The notes: generated by a model from the letters alone, not told the origin. Shown: positions 40,221-49,042, counted from the first letter of the stretch. The stretch: 64,000 nt of DNA from Pannonibacter sp. SL95 (GCF_026672425.1 NZ_JAPPRC010000003.1:259001-323000), one strand, 5' to 3'. Made by a program: numbers and translations.

Positions 40221-40648
40221 CGCCCGCCTGTCCCCTGTTGTACCGGTTCAGTCAGTTGAACCGTCCAGTTGCTCTGTTCACCTGTGTCGATCTCGAAAAA
40301 TCCAGTGCGCTCATGTCCGCGCGCAACACAGTCTTCAATCCCGCGAATCGTGAATTCCTTTTCGCGAGTGCACATGTACGCGCGTCCACCCCATTCGCCA
40401 AACTGATCGTAGTCGACAGCGTAAATGTAATAGAAGCGTGACACGAGTGCGCCTGGCACCAGAACCTCACAGCTGTTTGGCCCGAGGTTCCACCAGCCTT
40501 CCGTCACCCAGTCTGTCTTGTCCTTGTATCCGATCGCAACGCCGACCTTGCTCTCGGTCTTGTTACAGAGGCGCAAGTCAGCCTTGGCCTCGCTTGTCAG
40601 CAGCGACAGAAGAACCATGCCAAAAACGAAGGGCAGGATACGGCTCAT
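40217..40648 (-). CDS. DUF1036 secreted protein
   Basis: About 143 residues if it starts at ATG 40648, which gives a clean signal peptide (MSRILPFVFGMVLLSLLTSE, cut after AKA). The DUF1036 domain covers the rest, with LRLCNKTESKVGVAIGYKD, GWWNLGPNSCEVL and three further Cys that may form disulfides. Function is unknown. In-frame starts at 40705 (ATG) and 40768 (TTG, overlapping the glycerate kinase end by 14 bases) are possible and would add a basic leader. It overlaps pyk by four bases, so it is translationally coupled to it; this linkage is common in the class. Confidence 0.82.
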   Translation of the reverse strand: MSRILPFVFGMVLLSLLTSEAKADLRLCNKTESKVGVAIGYKDKTDWVTEGWWNLGPNSCEVLVPGALVSRFYYIYAVDYDQFGEWGGRAYMCTREKEFTIRGIEDCVARGHERTGFFEIDTGEQSNWTVQLTEPVQQGTGGR

Positions 40649-40754
40649 CAGCTGGCAAAGCTCGGCCTGCCCGCGCACGTATCGACGATACCCTTCTTTT
40701 TTCATCTGTTTCGCTCGTCTTGCGGCGTTCAGCTTGCCCGTTTTGCGGGGCTCA

Positions 40755-42056
40755 TCAGCGCTTGTCAACGATCACGGCCCTGAAGTCGTTGACATTTGTG
40801 AAGGTTGGTCCGGGTGTCAGCAGATCGCCCAGACGCGAAAAGAACCCTGTGCTGTCGTTTCTGGCCAGAAATGCGGCAGCATCAAGACCCAGCGCCCGCG
40901 CCCTGGCCAGCGTGCCGGGATCGATCATCGCACCGGCCGGGTCAGACGCATCGCCCCGGCCACCATCCGTTCCGTCGGTGTCGCCAGCAACAGCTGCAAT
41001 GTCCGCAGCGCCATCAAGGGCCAGCGCCAAGGCTAGCGCATATTCCTGATTTGGCCCGCCGGTGCCATCGCCGTGGATTGTAACGGTAAGTTCCCCGCCC
41101 GAGAGGAGCACTGCGCGGCGGCCGTTGTCGGCAAGGTGCCGGGCCAGCGATGCGTGTTCGCCCGCCCGTTCGCGCGCTTCGCCTTCAAGACTGTCGCCGA
41201 GGAGATGAACCTCATAGCCTGCAGCCTTTGCAACAATGGCGGCATTGGCCAATGACAGCGCAGGCCGGGCAACGAGCGTGTAAACGGCACGGGCAAACAC
41301 CGGATCATCAGGCCCCGGCGTCTCGTTCTTCTCGTCGGCCAGCGCTGCGGCGATGGAGAGCGGCAAGGTGATGCCAAGGCGCGTGCAGATGTCGCGGGCA
41401 TCGCTGAGCGAGGTGGGATCACCCACTGTCGGGCCTGAGCCGATGACAGCAGGATCATCCTGCGGCACATCGGAGATGGCCAGTGTTGTCAGTCGGACAC
41501 CGTCCGGAACCGCTCTCGCCAGCCGCCCGCCCTTGATCTGGGAGAGATGCTTGCGGATGCAGTTCATCTCGCGGATCGTCGCGCCGGAGCGCAGCAACTG
41601 CCGCGTCAGTTCCTGCTTGTCGGAGAGCGGGATGCCGGACGCCGGGGCGATCCAGTTGGCCGAAGCACCGCCCGACAGCAGCACGACCACATGATCGTCA
41701 GGTCCTGCGGAGGCTGCCATTTCAAGACAGCGCAGCGTCGCAGCCACTCCCGCCGCGTCAGGCACAGGATGACCGGCTTCGACCAACTCCAGATGCCTGG
41801 TGGGCCGGCCATAGCCATGGCGCGTGACACCAAGACCGGTGAGCCGGGACTTCGGAACGCCGACCGTATCGAGGTAATGCGCTTCGGCAACCGCAATCAT
41901 CGAACCGGCAGCCTTGCCGGCGGCCAGCAGGATGATGCGGCCATAAGCACCTGGGTCCGGCAGATGCGGTGGCAGGGCCGTTTCGGCCTTGGCTGCTGCG
42001 ACTGCCGTGTCGAAAAGCGTATGCAGCAGTGGGGCAAAACGGATATCTATGGCCAT
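40755..42056 (-). CDS. Glycerate 2-kinase, MOFRL family
   Basis: A 433-residue protein of the GckA/TtuD family. The N-terminal DUF4147 domain contains ILLAAGKAAGSM, VLLSGGASAN and ISDVPQDDPAVIGSGPT. The C-terminal MOFRL domain has LLSGGELTVTIHG, GGPNQEYALALALAL and AGDTDGTDG. It phosphorylates D-glycerate, probably to 2-phosphoglycerate, one enolase step away from the pyruvate kinase substrate. Older annotations call this family hydroxypyruvate reductase. It is first in an operon with DUF1036 and pyk. The ATG at 42056 fits the family N terminus. Confidence 0.93.
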   Translation of the reverse strand: MAIDIRFAPLLHTLFDTAVAAAKAETALPPHLPDPGAYGRIILLAAGKAAGSMIAVAEAHYLDTVGVPKSRLTGLGVTRHGYGRPTRHLELVEAGHPVPDAAGVAATLRCLEMAASAGPDDHVVVLLSGGASANWIAPASGIPLSDKQELTRQLLRSGATIREMNCIRKHLSQIKGGRLARAVPDGVRLTTLAISDVPQDDPAVIGSGPTVGDPTSLSDARDICTRLGITLPLSIAAALADEKNETPGPDDPVFARAVYTLVARPALSLANAAIVAKAAGYEVHLLGDSLEGEARERAGEHASLARHLADNGRRAVLLSGGELTVTIHGDGTGGPNQEYALALALALDGAADIAAVAGDTDGTDGGRGDASDPAGAMIDPGTLARARALGLDAAAFLARNDSTGFFSRLGDLLTPGPTFTNVNDFRAVIVDKR

Positions 42057-42159
42057 GCCTTGCCTGTTGGTTGATGCGCAGGGTTGCTCTATTCCTTACG
42101 CAACGTGGCCTTCTGCGTCACCTGAATAACGATCCTCAGCTCGTAAAGTCCCCCGATCA

Positions 42160-42954
42160 ATGCCGAGTTTTCCTCCCGCGTCCGAGCCCTTCGAGACCTT
42201 TGCCGGCAACATGGCCGGCGGCCTGCTTTTGTTGTGCGATCATGCCCGCAACAGCATTCCGGCCGAGTATGGCGACCTGGGCGTGCCGCCAGAGCAGTTC
42301 GAGCGGCACATTGCCTATGACATCGGCGGGCGTCCGCTGACATTGGAGCTGGCGCGCCGGCTGGCGGCACCCGCCTTGCTGACAACCTATTCGCGCCTGC
42401 TCATTGACCCGAACCGGGGCGAGGATGATCCGACGATCGTCATGCGCCTGTCGGACGGAGCCGTCGTTCCGGGCAATGCGAAGATCGATGCAGCAGGGCG
42501 CCAGGAGCGGATCGAACGGTTCCATCGGCCCTATCACCAGCTGATTTCCCGAACGCTGGACGAGATGCTCGCTGTTGCTGCGCCGCCGGTGATCGTCTCG
42601 CTGCACAGTTACACGCCTGTCTGGCGCGGGACACCACGGCCCTGGCATGCGGCTGTGCTGTGGGACAGTGACCCGCGCGCGGTGACGCCCGTGCTTGAAG
42701 GCCTGCGGGCTGAACCGGGCCTCGTTGTGGGCGACAACGAGCCCTATGATGGCGCCTTGAAGAACGACACCATGTACCGGCATGGAACCCTGCGTGGGCT
42801 CGCCCATGTTCTGATCGAGGTGCGGCAGGATCTCATCGCTGACGACGCCGGGGTCATGGCCTGGGCAGATCGACTGGAGCCGATTCTGGCGGCCTTGCCG
42901 GCTCGGGCTGACGCTCGGCAGATCCAGCATTTTCCGTCCCGGGCGGACGACTGA
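42160..42954 (+). CDS. N-formylglutamate amidohydrolase family protein (short form)
   Basis: A 264-residue FGase-family protein, distinct from the longer one at 34790. Conserved elements are LLLLCDHARNSIP (metal Asp/His), AYDIGGRPLT, LIDPNRGEDDPT, VSLHSYTPVW and VLIEVRQDLI. These are likely Zn-binding amidohydrolases, but this subgroup has not been tied to N-formylglutamate with certainty. It is divergent from the glycerate kinase operon and followed by DUF1244 and gapR in the same direction. No clear ribosome site precedes the ATG. Confidence 0.85.
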   Translation: MPSFPPASEPFETFAGNMAGGLLLLCDHARNSIPAEYGDLGVPPEQFERHIAYDIGGRPLTLELARRLAAPALLTTYSRLLIDPNRGEDDPTIVMRLSDGAVVPGNAKIDAAGRQERIERFHRPYHQLISRTLDEMLAVAAPPVIVSLHSYTPVWRGTPRPWHAAVLWDSDPRAVTPVLEGLRAEPGLVVGDNEPYDGALKNDTMYRHGTLRGLAHVLIEVRQDLIADDAGVMAWADRLEPILAALPARADARQIQHFPSRADD

Positions 42955-42992
42955 CCGCTTCGCCTCGCTTGCCTCAAGACAGGAGCTTAGTC

Positions 42993-43295
42993 ATGGCCCT
43001 TGATGACACGACCCGCACCGAACTCGAAGCCGCTGCATTTCGCCGCCTCGTTGCCCACCTGCAGGCGCGCACGGATGTGCAGAACATCGACCTGATGAAT
43101 CTCGCCGGTTTCTGCCGCAACTGCCTGTCCAACTGGATGCAGGCGGAAGCCGAGGCGCGGGGGATCGACATGACCAAGGATGCCGCTCGCGAGGCTGTCT
43201 ACGGCATGCCCTATGAGGACTGGAAGCGCCTCCATCAGGCTGAGGCGAGTGCCGAGCAGAAAGCGGCATTCGCCGCCCGTGAAACCGGGCACTGA
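42993..43295 (+). CDS. DUF1244 family protein
   Basis: A 100-residue soluble protein. The centre carries the DUF1244 signature LMNLAGFCRNCLSNWM with two Cys separated by two residues, followed by YGMPYEDWKRLHQ. The family is widespread in alphaproteobacteria and its function is unknown. GGAG precedes the ATG by eight bases; a TTG 24 bases upstream is less likely. It lies 38 bases after the FGase-family gene and 119 bases before gapR. Confidence 0.9.
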   Translation: MALDDTTRTELEAAAFRRLVAHLQARTDVQNIDLMNLAGFCRNCLSNWMQAEAEARGIDMTKDAAREAVYGMPYEDWKRLHQAEASAEQKAAFAARETGH

Positions 43296-43414
43296 ACCGC
43301 CATCGGTCACCCGAACCGGCTTGACCGTCGGGTGAGAAACTGGCACGGCAGTGCACCCAGATTTCACCGGCCGGATTGCCCGGCCATGAGCTTCAGCGAT
43401 AGGAGAGCGATCCC

Positions 43415-43681
43415 ATGACCACAGATCCGGGCGGCGTCGCCGCGGACCAGCTCCGGGCTTTCGTCGAGCGCATCGAGCGTCTCGAGGAAGAAAAGAAAGT
43501 CATCTCCGATGACATCAAGGACGTCTATGCCGAAGCCAAGGGCAACGGGTTTGACGTCAAGATCCTGCGCAAGGTGATCTCCTTGCGCAAGAAGCAGCCG
43601 CATGAGCGTGAAGAGGAAGAGGCGATCCTCGACCTGTATCTCCAGGCCCTCGGCATGCATGGCTACATCGGCAACGAGTGA
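43415..43681 (+). CDS. gapR: Nucleoid-associated protein GapR (DUF2312)
   Basis: An 88-residue, mostly helical protein. Its sequence ([40 protein letters not shown]) matches DUF2312/GapR, which in Caulobacter encircles overtwisted A/T-rich DNA ahead of replication and transcription and aids type II topoisomerases. The many Lys/Arg residues around the second helix fit DNA contact. GGAGA lies about ten bases before the ATG. It is followed by a strong terminator. Confidence 0.96.
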   Translation: MTTDPGGVAADQLRAFVERIERLEEEKKVISDDIKDVYAEAKGNGFDVKILRKVISLRKKQPHEREEEEAILDLYLQALGMHGYIGNE

Positions 43682-43706
43682 GCCGAAACGCCTTGAAGGT
43701 AACCAG

Positions 43707-43732
43707 AAAGCGGCCCATGTGGCCGCTTTTTT
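43707..43732 (+). terminator. Rho-independent terminator of gapR
   Basis: AAAGCGGCC (43707-43715) pairs with GGCCGCTTT (43721-43729) around CATGT, followed by T residues to 43732. It is 25 bases after the gapR stop and just outside the IS110 element. Confidence 0.9.
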
Positions 43733-43766
43733 GTTGTTCGGGGCTGCAGAAAATCGATTGGTGTCA

Positions 43767-44726
43767 TCAACTCTGTTGTTGTGCGTTTTGCCTGATCCTT
43801 GCGTTCAGGATGACGATGATCTTTCGCATGAGGGCGGCGATTGCGAGGATTGGCTTCTTCCCGTTGTTGATAAGCCTTTGATAGACCTCCTTTAATGGCC
43901 CGTTTGCGCGGCTTGCGGACAAGGCGGCCATGAAGAGGGCCGGCTTGACGGTGGAGCGTCCGCCGTGCATCCGGCGATATCCCTTGAGGGTTCCGCTGTC
44001 CTTGGGATGAGGGGCGACCCCGGCGAGGCTTGCGGCCTGGCGCCGGTCCATCGTTCCCAGTTCCGGCATGGTTGCGGCGAGGGTGATGGCGGTGCGCTTG
44101 CCCACGCCCGGCAGGGAGCAGCAGACCTCGATCCGGCGGGCGAGCTGCGGCGAGGCGTCGACGAGCGCCTCGATGGCGGCGTCGATGGCCTCGATCTCGT
44201 GCAGGATCGCCCGCAGGATGACCTGGCAGGAGCGGCGGATGATCGCGATGCCAGGTCCCTCTCCGGGGATCTTTGAGCGGTTCTGCTCGGCCACCTTGAG
44301 GGCGAGAAGCTCCTGACGGCGGGCATTGAGGCTGGCGAGTGTGCTCTGGGTCTCATCGGTCGGCGTGAACAGGGCGAGTGTCTTCCAGCGCTCCTCGCCA
44401 TAGCGGGCCAGAGCCTGGGCATCGATGGCGTCTGTCTTGGCAAGACGGCCGAAGGACCGGCTGAATGCCTTGACCTTAACGGTATCGGCCCGGTGGCAGG
44501 CAAGGCCTGCTGCCGTCAGTTCGCCCACCAGCAGGCGCTCGTGGCCGCCGGTCGGCTCCAACACGCACAGGCAGTCGGCCGACAGGCCTGTCAGCGCCTT
44601 GCGGATGCTGGCGGAGCGGTTGGGGAAGGTCGTGACACGGCCGGTGGCGGTGTCGAAGGCGGTGATGCTGTCCTTGGCGACATCGAAGCCGCAGACATGG
44701 GCGGGAGGCTGCTGCAGGGCGGGCAT
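43767..44726 (-). CDS. IS110-family transposase (RuvC-like DEDD recombinase)
   Basis: A 319-residue recombinase. The N-terminal DEDD domain has Asp in VCGFDVAKD, Glu in VLEPTGGHE and two Asp in AKTDAIDAQAL. After a central coiled coil comes the Transposase_20 domain (CSLPGVGKRTAITLAATMP, SLAGVAPHPKDSG, HGGRSTVKPALFMAALSASR), which holds the family's catalytic Ser, probably in ALSASR. The reading frame is intact, so it may be active. ATG 44726 is used; an in-frame start 21 codons upstream is possible. In the IS110 group an RNA from the left end guides target choice. Confidence 0.94.
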   Translation of the reverse strand: MPALQQPPAHVCGFDVAKDSITAFDTATGRVTTFPNRSASIRKALTGLSADCLCVLEPTGGHERLLVGELTAAGLACHRADTVKVKAFSRSFGRLAKTDAIDAQALARYGEERWKTLALFTPTDETQSTLASLNARRQELLALKVAEQNRSKIPGEGPGIAIIRRSCQVILRAILHEIEAIDAAIEALVDASPQLARRIEVCCSLPGVGKRTAITLAATMPELGTMDRRQAASLAGVAPHPKDSGTLKGYRRMHGGRSTVKPALFMAALSASRANGPLKEVYQRLINNGKKPILAIAALMRKIIVILNARIRQNAQQQS

Positions 44727-44814
44727 GGCCGTGCTATCCTTGACGTGCTTCGGATTGTTTGCGGGCGTGGGTGTCAGCCAGAGGCCCAATCAACTCTCCA
44801 AGCGGGAAAAGGGA

Positions 44815-44904
44815 AGCGTCAGGGAGCCATGATGACAGCGGGTGAAAACCCGACCCCGGGACGGTCGCCTGACGCTGAAGCTGCGGGTTAAGGGTCGCAG
44901 CTTC
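44815..44904 (-). ncRNA. Candidate IS110 bridge RNA region
   Basis: On the minus strand, between the presumed left end and the transposase start, two adjacent structures occur. First is a 9-bp hairpin (44904-44896 with 44885-44877, core AAGCTGCG/CGCAGCTT, 10-base loop). Immediately after is a perfect 9-bp stem (AGCGTCAGG, from 44876, closing with CCTGACGCT, to 44815) that encloses a 44-base internal region holding a small hairpin CGGGT-TTTC-ACCCG. A 5' hairpin followed by a stem with a large internal loop is the layout of IS110 bridge RNAs. A second (donor) loop should lie nearer the gene but I could not define it. The true RNA probably extends beyond this core. Confidence 0.55.
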
Positions 44905-44936
44905 CCCTTTACCCTAGCACCTCGGACAACAAACAA

Positions 44937-45113
44937 CCCCGGGCGTAGCGCAGCGAAGACCCGGGGACTACTCGTTCGCAGAGCAAGCCAATGCGATCTC
45001 GGCGCCATATGCCGCGTCGGTAGCATCCAGCGCCCCACGGCTCTTTGTGACGTGCACATTGCCGCTCTGGAAACGAGTTGGCCCCGGCTCGCGCTCCGCT
45101 TGGCCGGGGTGAC
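44937..45113. repeat. REP-like repeat pair in inverted orientation (copies B and C)
   Basis: The left arm (44937-44984) reads CCCCGGGCG ... ACCCGGGGACTACTCG ... GCAGAGC. The right arm (45062-45113) is its inverted relative, reading on the minus strand GTCACCCCGGCC ... GAGCCGGGGCCAACTCG ... CCAGAGCGG. About 77 bases separate them. Each arm can itself fold through its CCCCGG/CCGGGG blocks. The same arm occurs once at 20504. No gene is seen inside. Confidence 0.75.
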
Positions 45114-45137
45114 GACTGTGAGGACGGGATTTCTTAA

Positions 45138-45166
45138 ACAAAAAGGGCGGCCAGTGGCCGCCCTTT
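45138..45166 (-). terminator. Terminator of the DUF882 gene
   Basis: On the minus strand AAAGGGCGGCC pairs with GGCCGCCCTTT around ACT, followed by TTGTTTAAG. It begins 26 bases after the DUF882-gene stop codon. The symmetric A/T ends could also let it work on the plus strand. Confidence 0.8.
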
Positions 45167-45191
45167 GAACTGTTTTCTGTCGAAGCCCGGA

Positions 45192-46957
45192 TCAGCGGGA
45201 GTAGACCACCGGGAGCACCGTGATCGCTGCGCCCGTGAAGCTGTCCGCACGCAGGTTGTCATAGGGCTGCGCGGCGAAGCCATGCTTCAGGAAGCGGTTG
45301 CCACTCTGCAGCAGCGGCTCGATCTTGCGCTGGTTCGGATGGCTCATGTCGGCGAAGGTCATGCTGCGCAGCGTCGAAGTGCCGGAGATCAGCTGCGGTG
45401 CAGACTTGTCCGGAAGGCTGGCAAAGCCGGCCAGCGGATCGACAATCACCGGAGGCGGTACGAGACCAGAGACCGTGGCTGCCGGCTTGGCTGGCTTCTT
45501 GCGGTCCTTGGCCATCTTGGCGGCGGCGGCCGCTGCCTTGGCCTGCAGCACCTGCTGCGTCGTCAGCTGGGGCGCGGTCGCGGCCGGCGCGGCATAGGCG
45601 AGCGTGCTGGTGCCGAGCTGCGGCTTGCGGGCCGGTTCGGTGCCAGTCACGGCAGCAATTGCGGCCATCGGATCGGTTGCCGGTGCGATCGGCGCCGGGC
45701 GGGGTGTCGCGACCGCTGCTGCAGCCAGAGCGACCGCGAGGTCCTTCGGCTTGGCGGAGGGCACGGAGACCGCAGCCGGTGCGCCTGCCTGGAGCAGCGC
45801 CGGGCCAGTGCTGGTCGCCGCAGGCTCGGCCTCTTCAGCCGTGCGTGCATTCGGATCGGCGGCAGCCACCTGGAACGGGATCGAGGTCGGGACCGGTTCG
45901 CCAGCCTCACGCGGCTTGCTGCGCGGCGGGGCGGCGGCGATAACTTCTTCTGCCGGTGCAGCAGGTGCCGGCTTCGGCGCGCTCTGCTGGGCGGCCACGG
46001 CGATGGAGGCGGCGTCTTCACGCCAGGGGCCTGTTCCGTCGCTGCCGGGCGCTGCGGACGCTGCGGCGTCGGTTTGACCGGGGCGGATTCGCCATCCGCC
46101 GATGCCTGTTCGACGTCGTCGTCTTCACCCGAGAACAGGCTGGCAAGGAAGCCGCGGCTATTGCCGGCTGCGGGGCGCACGAGGTCACCGTTGTCGCCTG
46201 CGGTCAGGATCTGGCCGCTGGTGGTCGAGCTGCCGCCTTCTTCCTCTTCGCCGCCACCGGAGGCGATGACAATCTTGGAGTTGCCGCGGCGACCAGACTT
46301 GATGTCGGCCAGCGCCAGTTGATAGCCCGCCATCGGCTTGCCATCGGACGGAATATGGACAGTCTTGCCGTCCGGGAAGACCTGCGCCAGCTGCTGCCGG
46401 CTCATCTTCGGCCAGTGGCGCACGCTGCCGGTGTCCATGTGGACGAAGGGCGAGCCGGACGTCGGATAGAAGCCGACGCCGCCGACCTGCTTGCGCAGGC
46501 CTGTGGCGCGCAAGGTGGTCAGATTGACACCGGGAATAAAGAAATCCATCGCCTTGCCAAGCGAGTGCTGGCTGTTCTTCGCGACGCCGCGCGAGCGGGA
46601 GCGCAGCATGTTGTTGGTCGCCGGCGAGCGATAGCTGGAGACAACATGGATGTAATCGCCGCCACGCACCTGCTGGTACACTTCCCAGACCAGGTCGAGC
46701 AGCTTGGGATCGATGTTGGTGATCTCGTTGCGGCGCCAGTCGCGCAGGAAGCGGTTGGCGTCACGCAGACCCGAGGGAATGTAGCGACCATCCTTCTTGA
46801 AGGTGATCTGCACCCGTTCCTTGGTGTGCGTGTTGTACAGCTTGAGGGTACGGGTCTCGGCCTGGGCTGCCGACTGATCCGGCGCCACAACCGAGGGCCC
46901 AACGAAGAACGCACCCATGACACACATCAGGGCAGCAAACCGCTTTACCCTGGCCAA
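45192..46957 (-). pseudogene. DUF882 (M15-like) envelope protein gene with an apparent frameshift
   Basis: The 5' part encodes a signal peptide (TTG start near 46957, MARVKRFAALMCVMGAFFVG) and a DUF882/YcbK-like peptidase M15 domain (VVSSYRSPATNNMLRSRSRG, NSQHSLGKAMDFFIPGV, GFYPTSGSPFVHMDTG), with the zinc-type His/Asp set visible. Near 46000-46060 the frame turns into an Arg/Ser/Pro-rich chain typical of out-of-frame reading. A second frame, shifted by one base, picks up there and runs to 45192 with sensible Ala/Pro-rich then folded sequence (ISGTSTLRSMTFADMSHPNQ). Joined, they would make a protein of about 590 residues. The break may be a real mutation or a sequencing error. The domain itself is complete. 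Confidence 0.75.
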
Positions 46958-47293
46958 GGCGCTGCTTCGGACTAACCGTTCACGCAAATCACATCTCGCA
47001 GTCTGAAGGCCTTGCAGCCAATACCCACCCCCCGGTGACAAGGATGAGACTAGCCGCCTCAGGTTAAAAACTTTTTACCGTGTTTTCATCTGGGTCCGCA
47101 GAGTGGCCGAAATGCAACGACCTGTCCAGTATGTGATATTCAGGGTCTTGAAAATGGTAAACCACTGAAGAATATCGATCTTTGGATTTTTCGCGCTGCG
47201 CCGCCTGATGCGCGCATCGTCGATAGGGGCGTTAGTGCCCCAAAAAAACCGGGGCAACTTCGCAGTCAAATCAGAAAGCTGTGAATAAGTCCG
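46958..47293. other. Intergenic region upstream of the DUF882 gene
   Basis: This 336-base stretch holds no convincing gene. It is less G/C-rich than its surroundings (for example TTAAAAACTTTTTACC near 47065) and probably carries the DUF882 promoter. A small hairpin GCCCC/GGGGC with an A-rich loop (47237-47253) lies after the sigma-54 regulator's stop and may help end that transcript. Confidence 0.5.
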
Positions 47294-48817
47294 TTATTCT
47301 GCAGCGTCCTGGGCCGTTCCGTCGTCAAGGCCATAGTCCTTGAGTTTGCGGTACAGGGTCGAGCGGCCGATGCCGAGACGGCGGGAGACTTCCGTCATCC
47401 GGCCGCCGTAGTGACTGATGGCGGACCGGATCATTTCCTCTTCCACTGCTGCCAGCGTCCGCATGTGGCCATCATCGTCGAGGCTGCGCATGAAGCCGAA
47501 GGGAGCCGTCGTGCCGTTGCCGCCGAAGGTCGGTTCGGCGCTGACCGGACCGGTGGAGGTCGACGGAGACACGGCCGGGGCACGAGCCGGGCGTTCCAGT
47601 TCGGGCGGCGGCAACGGATGGTCGATCGCGGCCGCGACCTGGGGAAAGTCCTCGGCAACGAGCTGGTCTCCGTCGCACAGGACTACAGCGCGGAACACGG
47701 TGTTCTCAAGCTGGCGGATGTTGCCCGGCCAGGAATAGGCCTGCAGCATCTGCAGCGCATCGGTGCTCAGGCCAGAGACCTGGGTCTTGCCTTCTTCCGC
47801 CGCAAAACGGGCAAGGAAATGCCGGGCGAGGGCGGGGATGTCCTCCCGGCGGTCGCGCAGCGGCGGGATCCAGATCGGGAACACGTTCAGACGGTAATAG
47901 AGATCCTCGCGGAACCCGCCTTCCTTGACGAGATCGATCAGCCGGCGATTGGTCGCGGAAATCAGCCGGAAATCGACCTTGACCGGCCGGCGCGAACCGA
48001 TCGGGTCAATCTCGCCTTCCTGTAACGCGCGCAGCAGCTTGACCTGCACGTCCATCGGCAGTTCGCCGACCTCGTCCAGGAACAGCGTGCCGCCATGGGC
48101 CTCCTGGAACTTGCCGACATGCTTGTCGACAGCACCGGTGAAGGCGCCCTTCTCGTGGCCGAACAGGATGGACTCGACCAGATTGTCCGGGATCGCGCCG
48201 CAGTTGACCGTGACGAAAGGACGGGATTTGCGTTCGCCGGAGCCCTGGATCGCCCGGGCGATCAGTTCCTTGCCGACGCCGCTTTCGCCCTCGATGAGGA
48301 TCGGAATGTTGGAGGAGGCGGCTCGCTGGCCGAGGCGCAGCACCCGCTCCATCGCCGGCGACCTCGTGATGATGTCATTGAAGGTCAGCGTCCCGGTGGT
48401 CCGCTTGCGGATCCGGGTCAGCTCGCCCTCAAGCGCGGAGACCTTCATCAGGTTCCGGATCGAGACTTCGAGCCGCTCCGGCGCGACCGGCTTCACGACG
48501 AAATCCTGCGCCCCGGCGCTCATGGCGTTGACGACCGTGTCGATGCCGCCATGGGCGGTCTGCATGATCACTGGCACGGCGATGCGCTCGGCCCGGATCT
48601 TCCGCAGCGCGCCGAGCCCGTCGAGCTCCGGCATCACCATGTCCATGATGATGAGATCGATGTCGGCCCCTTCCGGCCCGGTCATGATGCGAACGGCCTC
48701 AGCTCCATCCTCGGCGGTGCGGGCGCGATAGCCGAAACGCGTCACGGCTTCCTGCAACAACCGGCGCTGGATCGGATCATCATCGACAATGAGAATGCGC
48801 CCGCTGGCTGACTGCAT
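47294..48817 (-). CDS. Sigma-54-dependent response regulator (NtrC family)
   Basis: A 507-residue activator. A receiver (about 8-125) has VDDDPIQ, phospho-Asp in IIMDMVMPELDG and Lys in VVKPVAPE. The AAA+ domain (about 150-385) has Walker A GESGVGKE, the sigma-54 contact loop GAFTGA, Walker B GGTLFLDEVGEL and the arginine-finger region FREDLYYRLNVFPI. A Pro/Ser-rich linker leads to a Fis-type helix-turn-helix (MTEVSRRLGIGRSTLYRKL). ATG 48817 begins the typical MQSASGRILIVDDD. No partner kinase is adjacent; this orphan form is common in Hyphomicrobiales and its targets cannot be read from the window. Confidence 0.94.
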   Translation of the reverse strand: MQSASGRILIVDDDPIQRRLLQEAVTRFGYRARTAEDGAEAVRIMTGPEGADIDLIIMDMVMPELDGLGALRKIRAERIAVPVIMQTAHGGIDTVVNAMSAGAQDFVVKPVAPERLEVSIRNLMKVSALEGELTRIRKRTTGTLTFNDIITRSPAMERVLRLGQRAASSNIPILIEGESGVGKELIARAIQGSGERKSRPFVTVNCGAIPDNLVESILFGHEKGAFTGAVDKHVGKFQEAHGGTLFLDEVGELPMDVQVKLLRALQEGEIDPIGSRRPVKVDFRLISATNRRLIDLVKEGGFREDLYYRLNVFPIWIPPLRDRREDIPALARHFLARFAAEEGKTQVSGLSTDALQMLQAYSWPGNIRQLENTVFRAVVLCDGDQLVAEDFPQVAAAIDHPLPPPELERPARAPAVSPSTSTGPVSAEPTFGGNGTTAPFGFMRSLDDDGHMRTLAAVEEEMIRSAISHYGGRMTEVSRRLGIGRSTLYRKLKDYGLDDGTAQDAAE

Positions 48818-49042
48818 GACTTTACTGCCTGGGTGTGGTCGTGATTGTCTCAATTCGGGTCATCTTGATCGGTAACGGGTAAACAAATCGTCCATGGTTC
48901 TGAACGTCCCGGGGATAAGGGCGATTGCCGGACACCGGTCTTCCGCCCTAAACAGGAAGAATGAACGGAACGAGACGGGCGGGTTGGCCCGTCTGCAGGA
49001 CAGGGAACCGCCCGGCGCAGGCCGGTTCCAACCGGAGGAGTC

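Larger units (their letters stand above)
43763..44936 (-). mobile_element. IS110-family insertion sequence (boundaries approximate)
   Basis: The element consists of the transposase gene (43767-44726) plus a structured non-coding left end of about 210 bases. IS110 elements lack terminal inverted repeats and do not make clear target duplications, so ends are inferred. On the transposase upstream side, the REP-like repeat starts abruptly at 44937 without its usual leading GTCA. A GTCA is present at 43763-43766, next to the transposase stop. This suggests insertion within such a repeat, but the evidence is slight. Comparison with an uninterrupted relative would settle the ends. Confidence 0.55.

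Noticed and set aside
43602..43895. A plus-strand frame running from inside gapR across its terminator into the IS
   Set aside because: It reads through gapR in another frame and crosses a strong terminator and an IS junction; not a gene.
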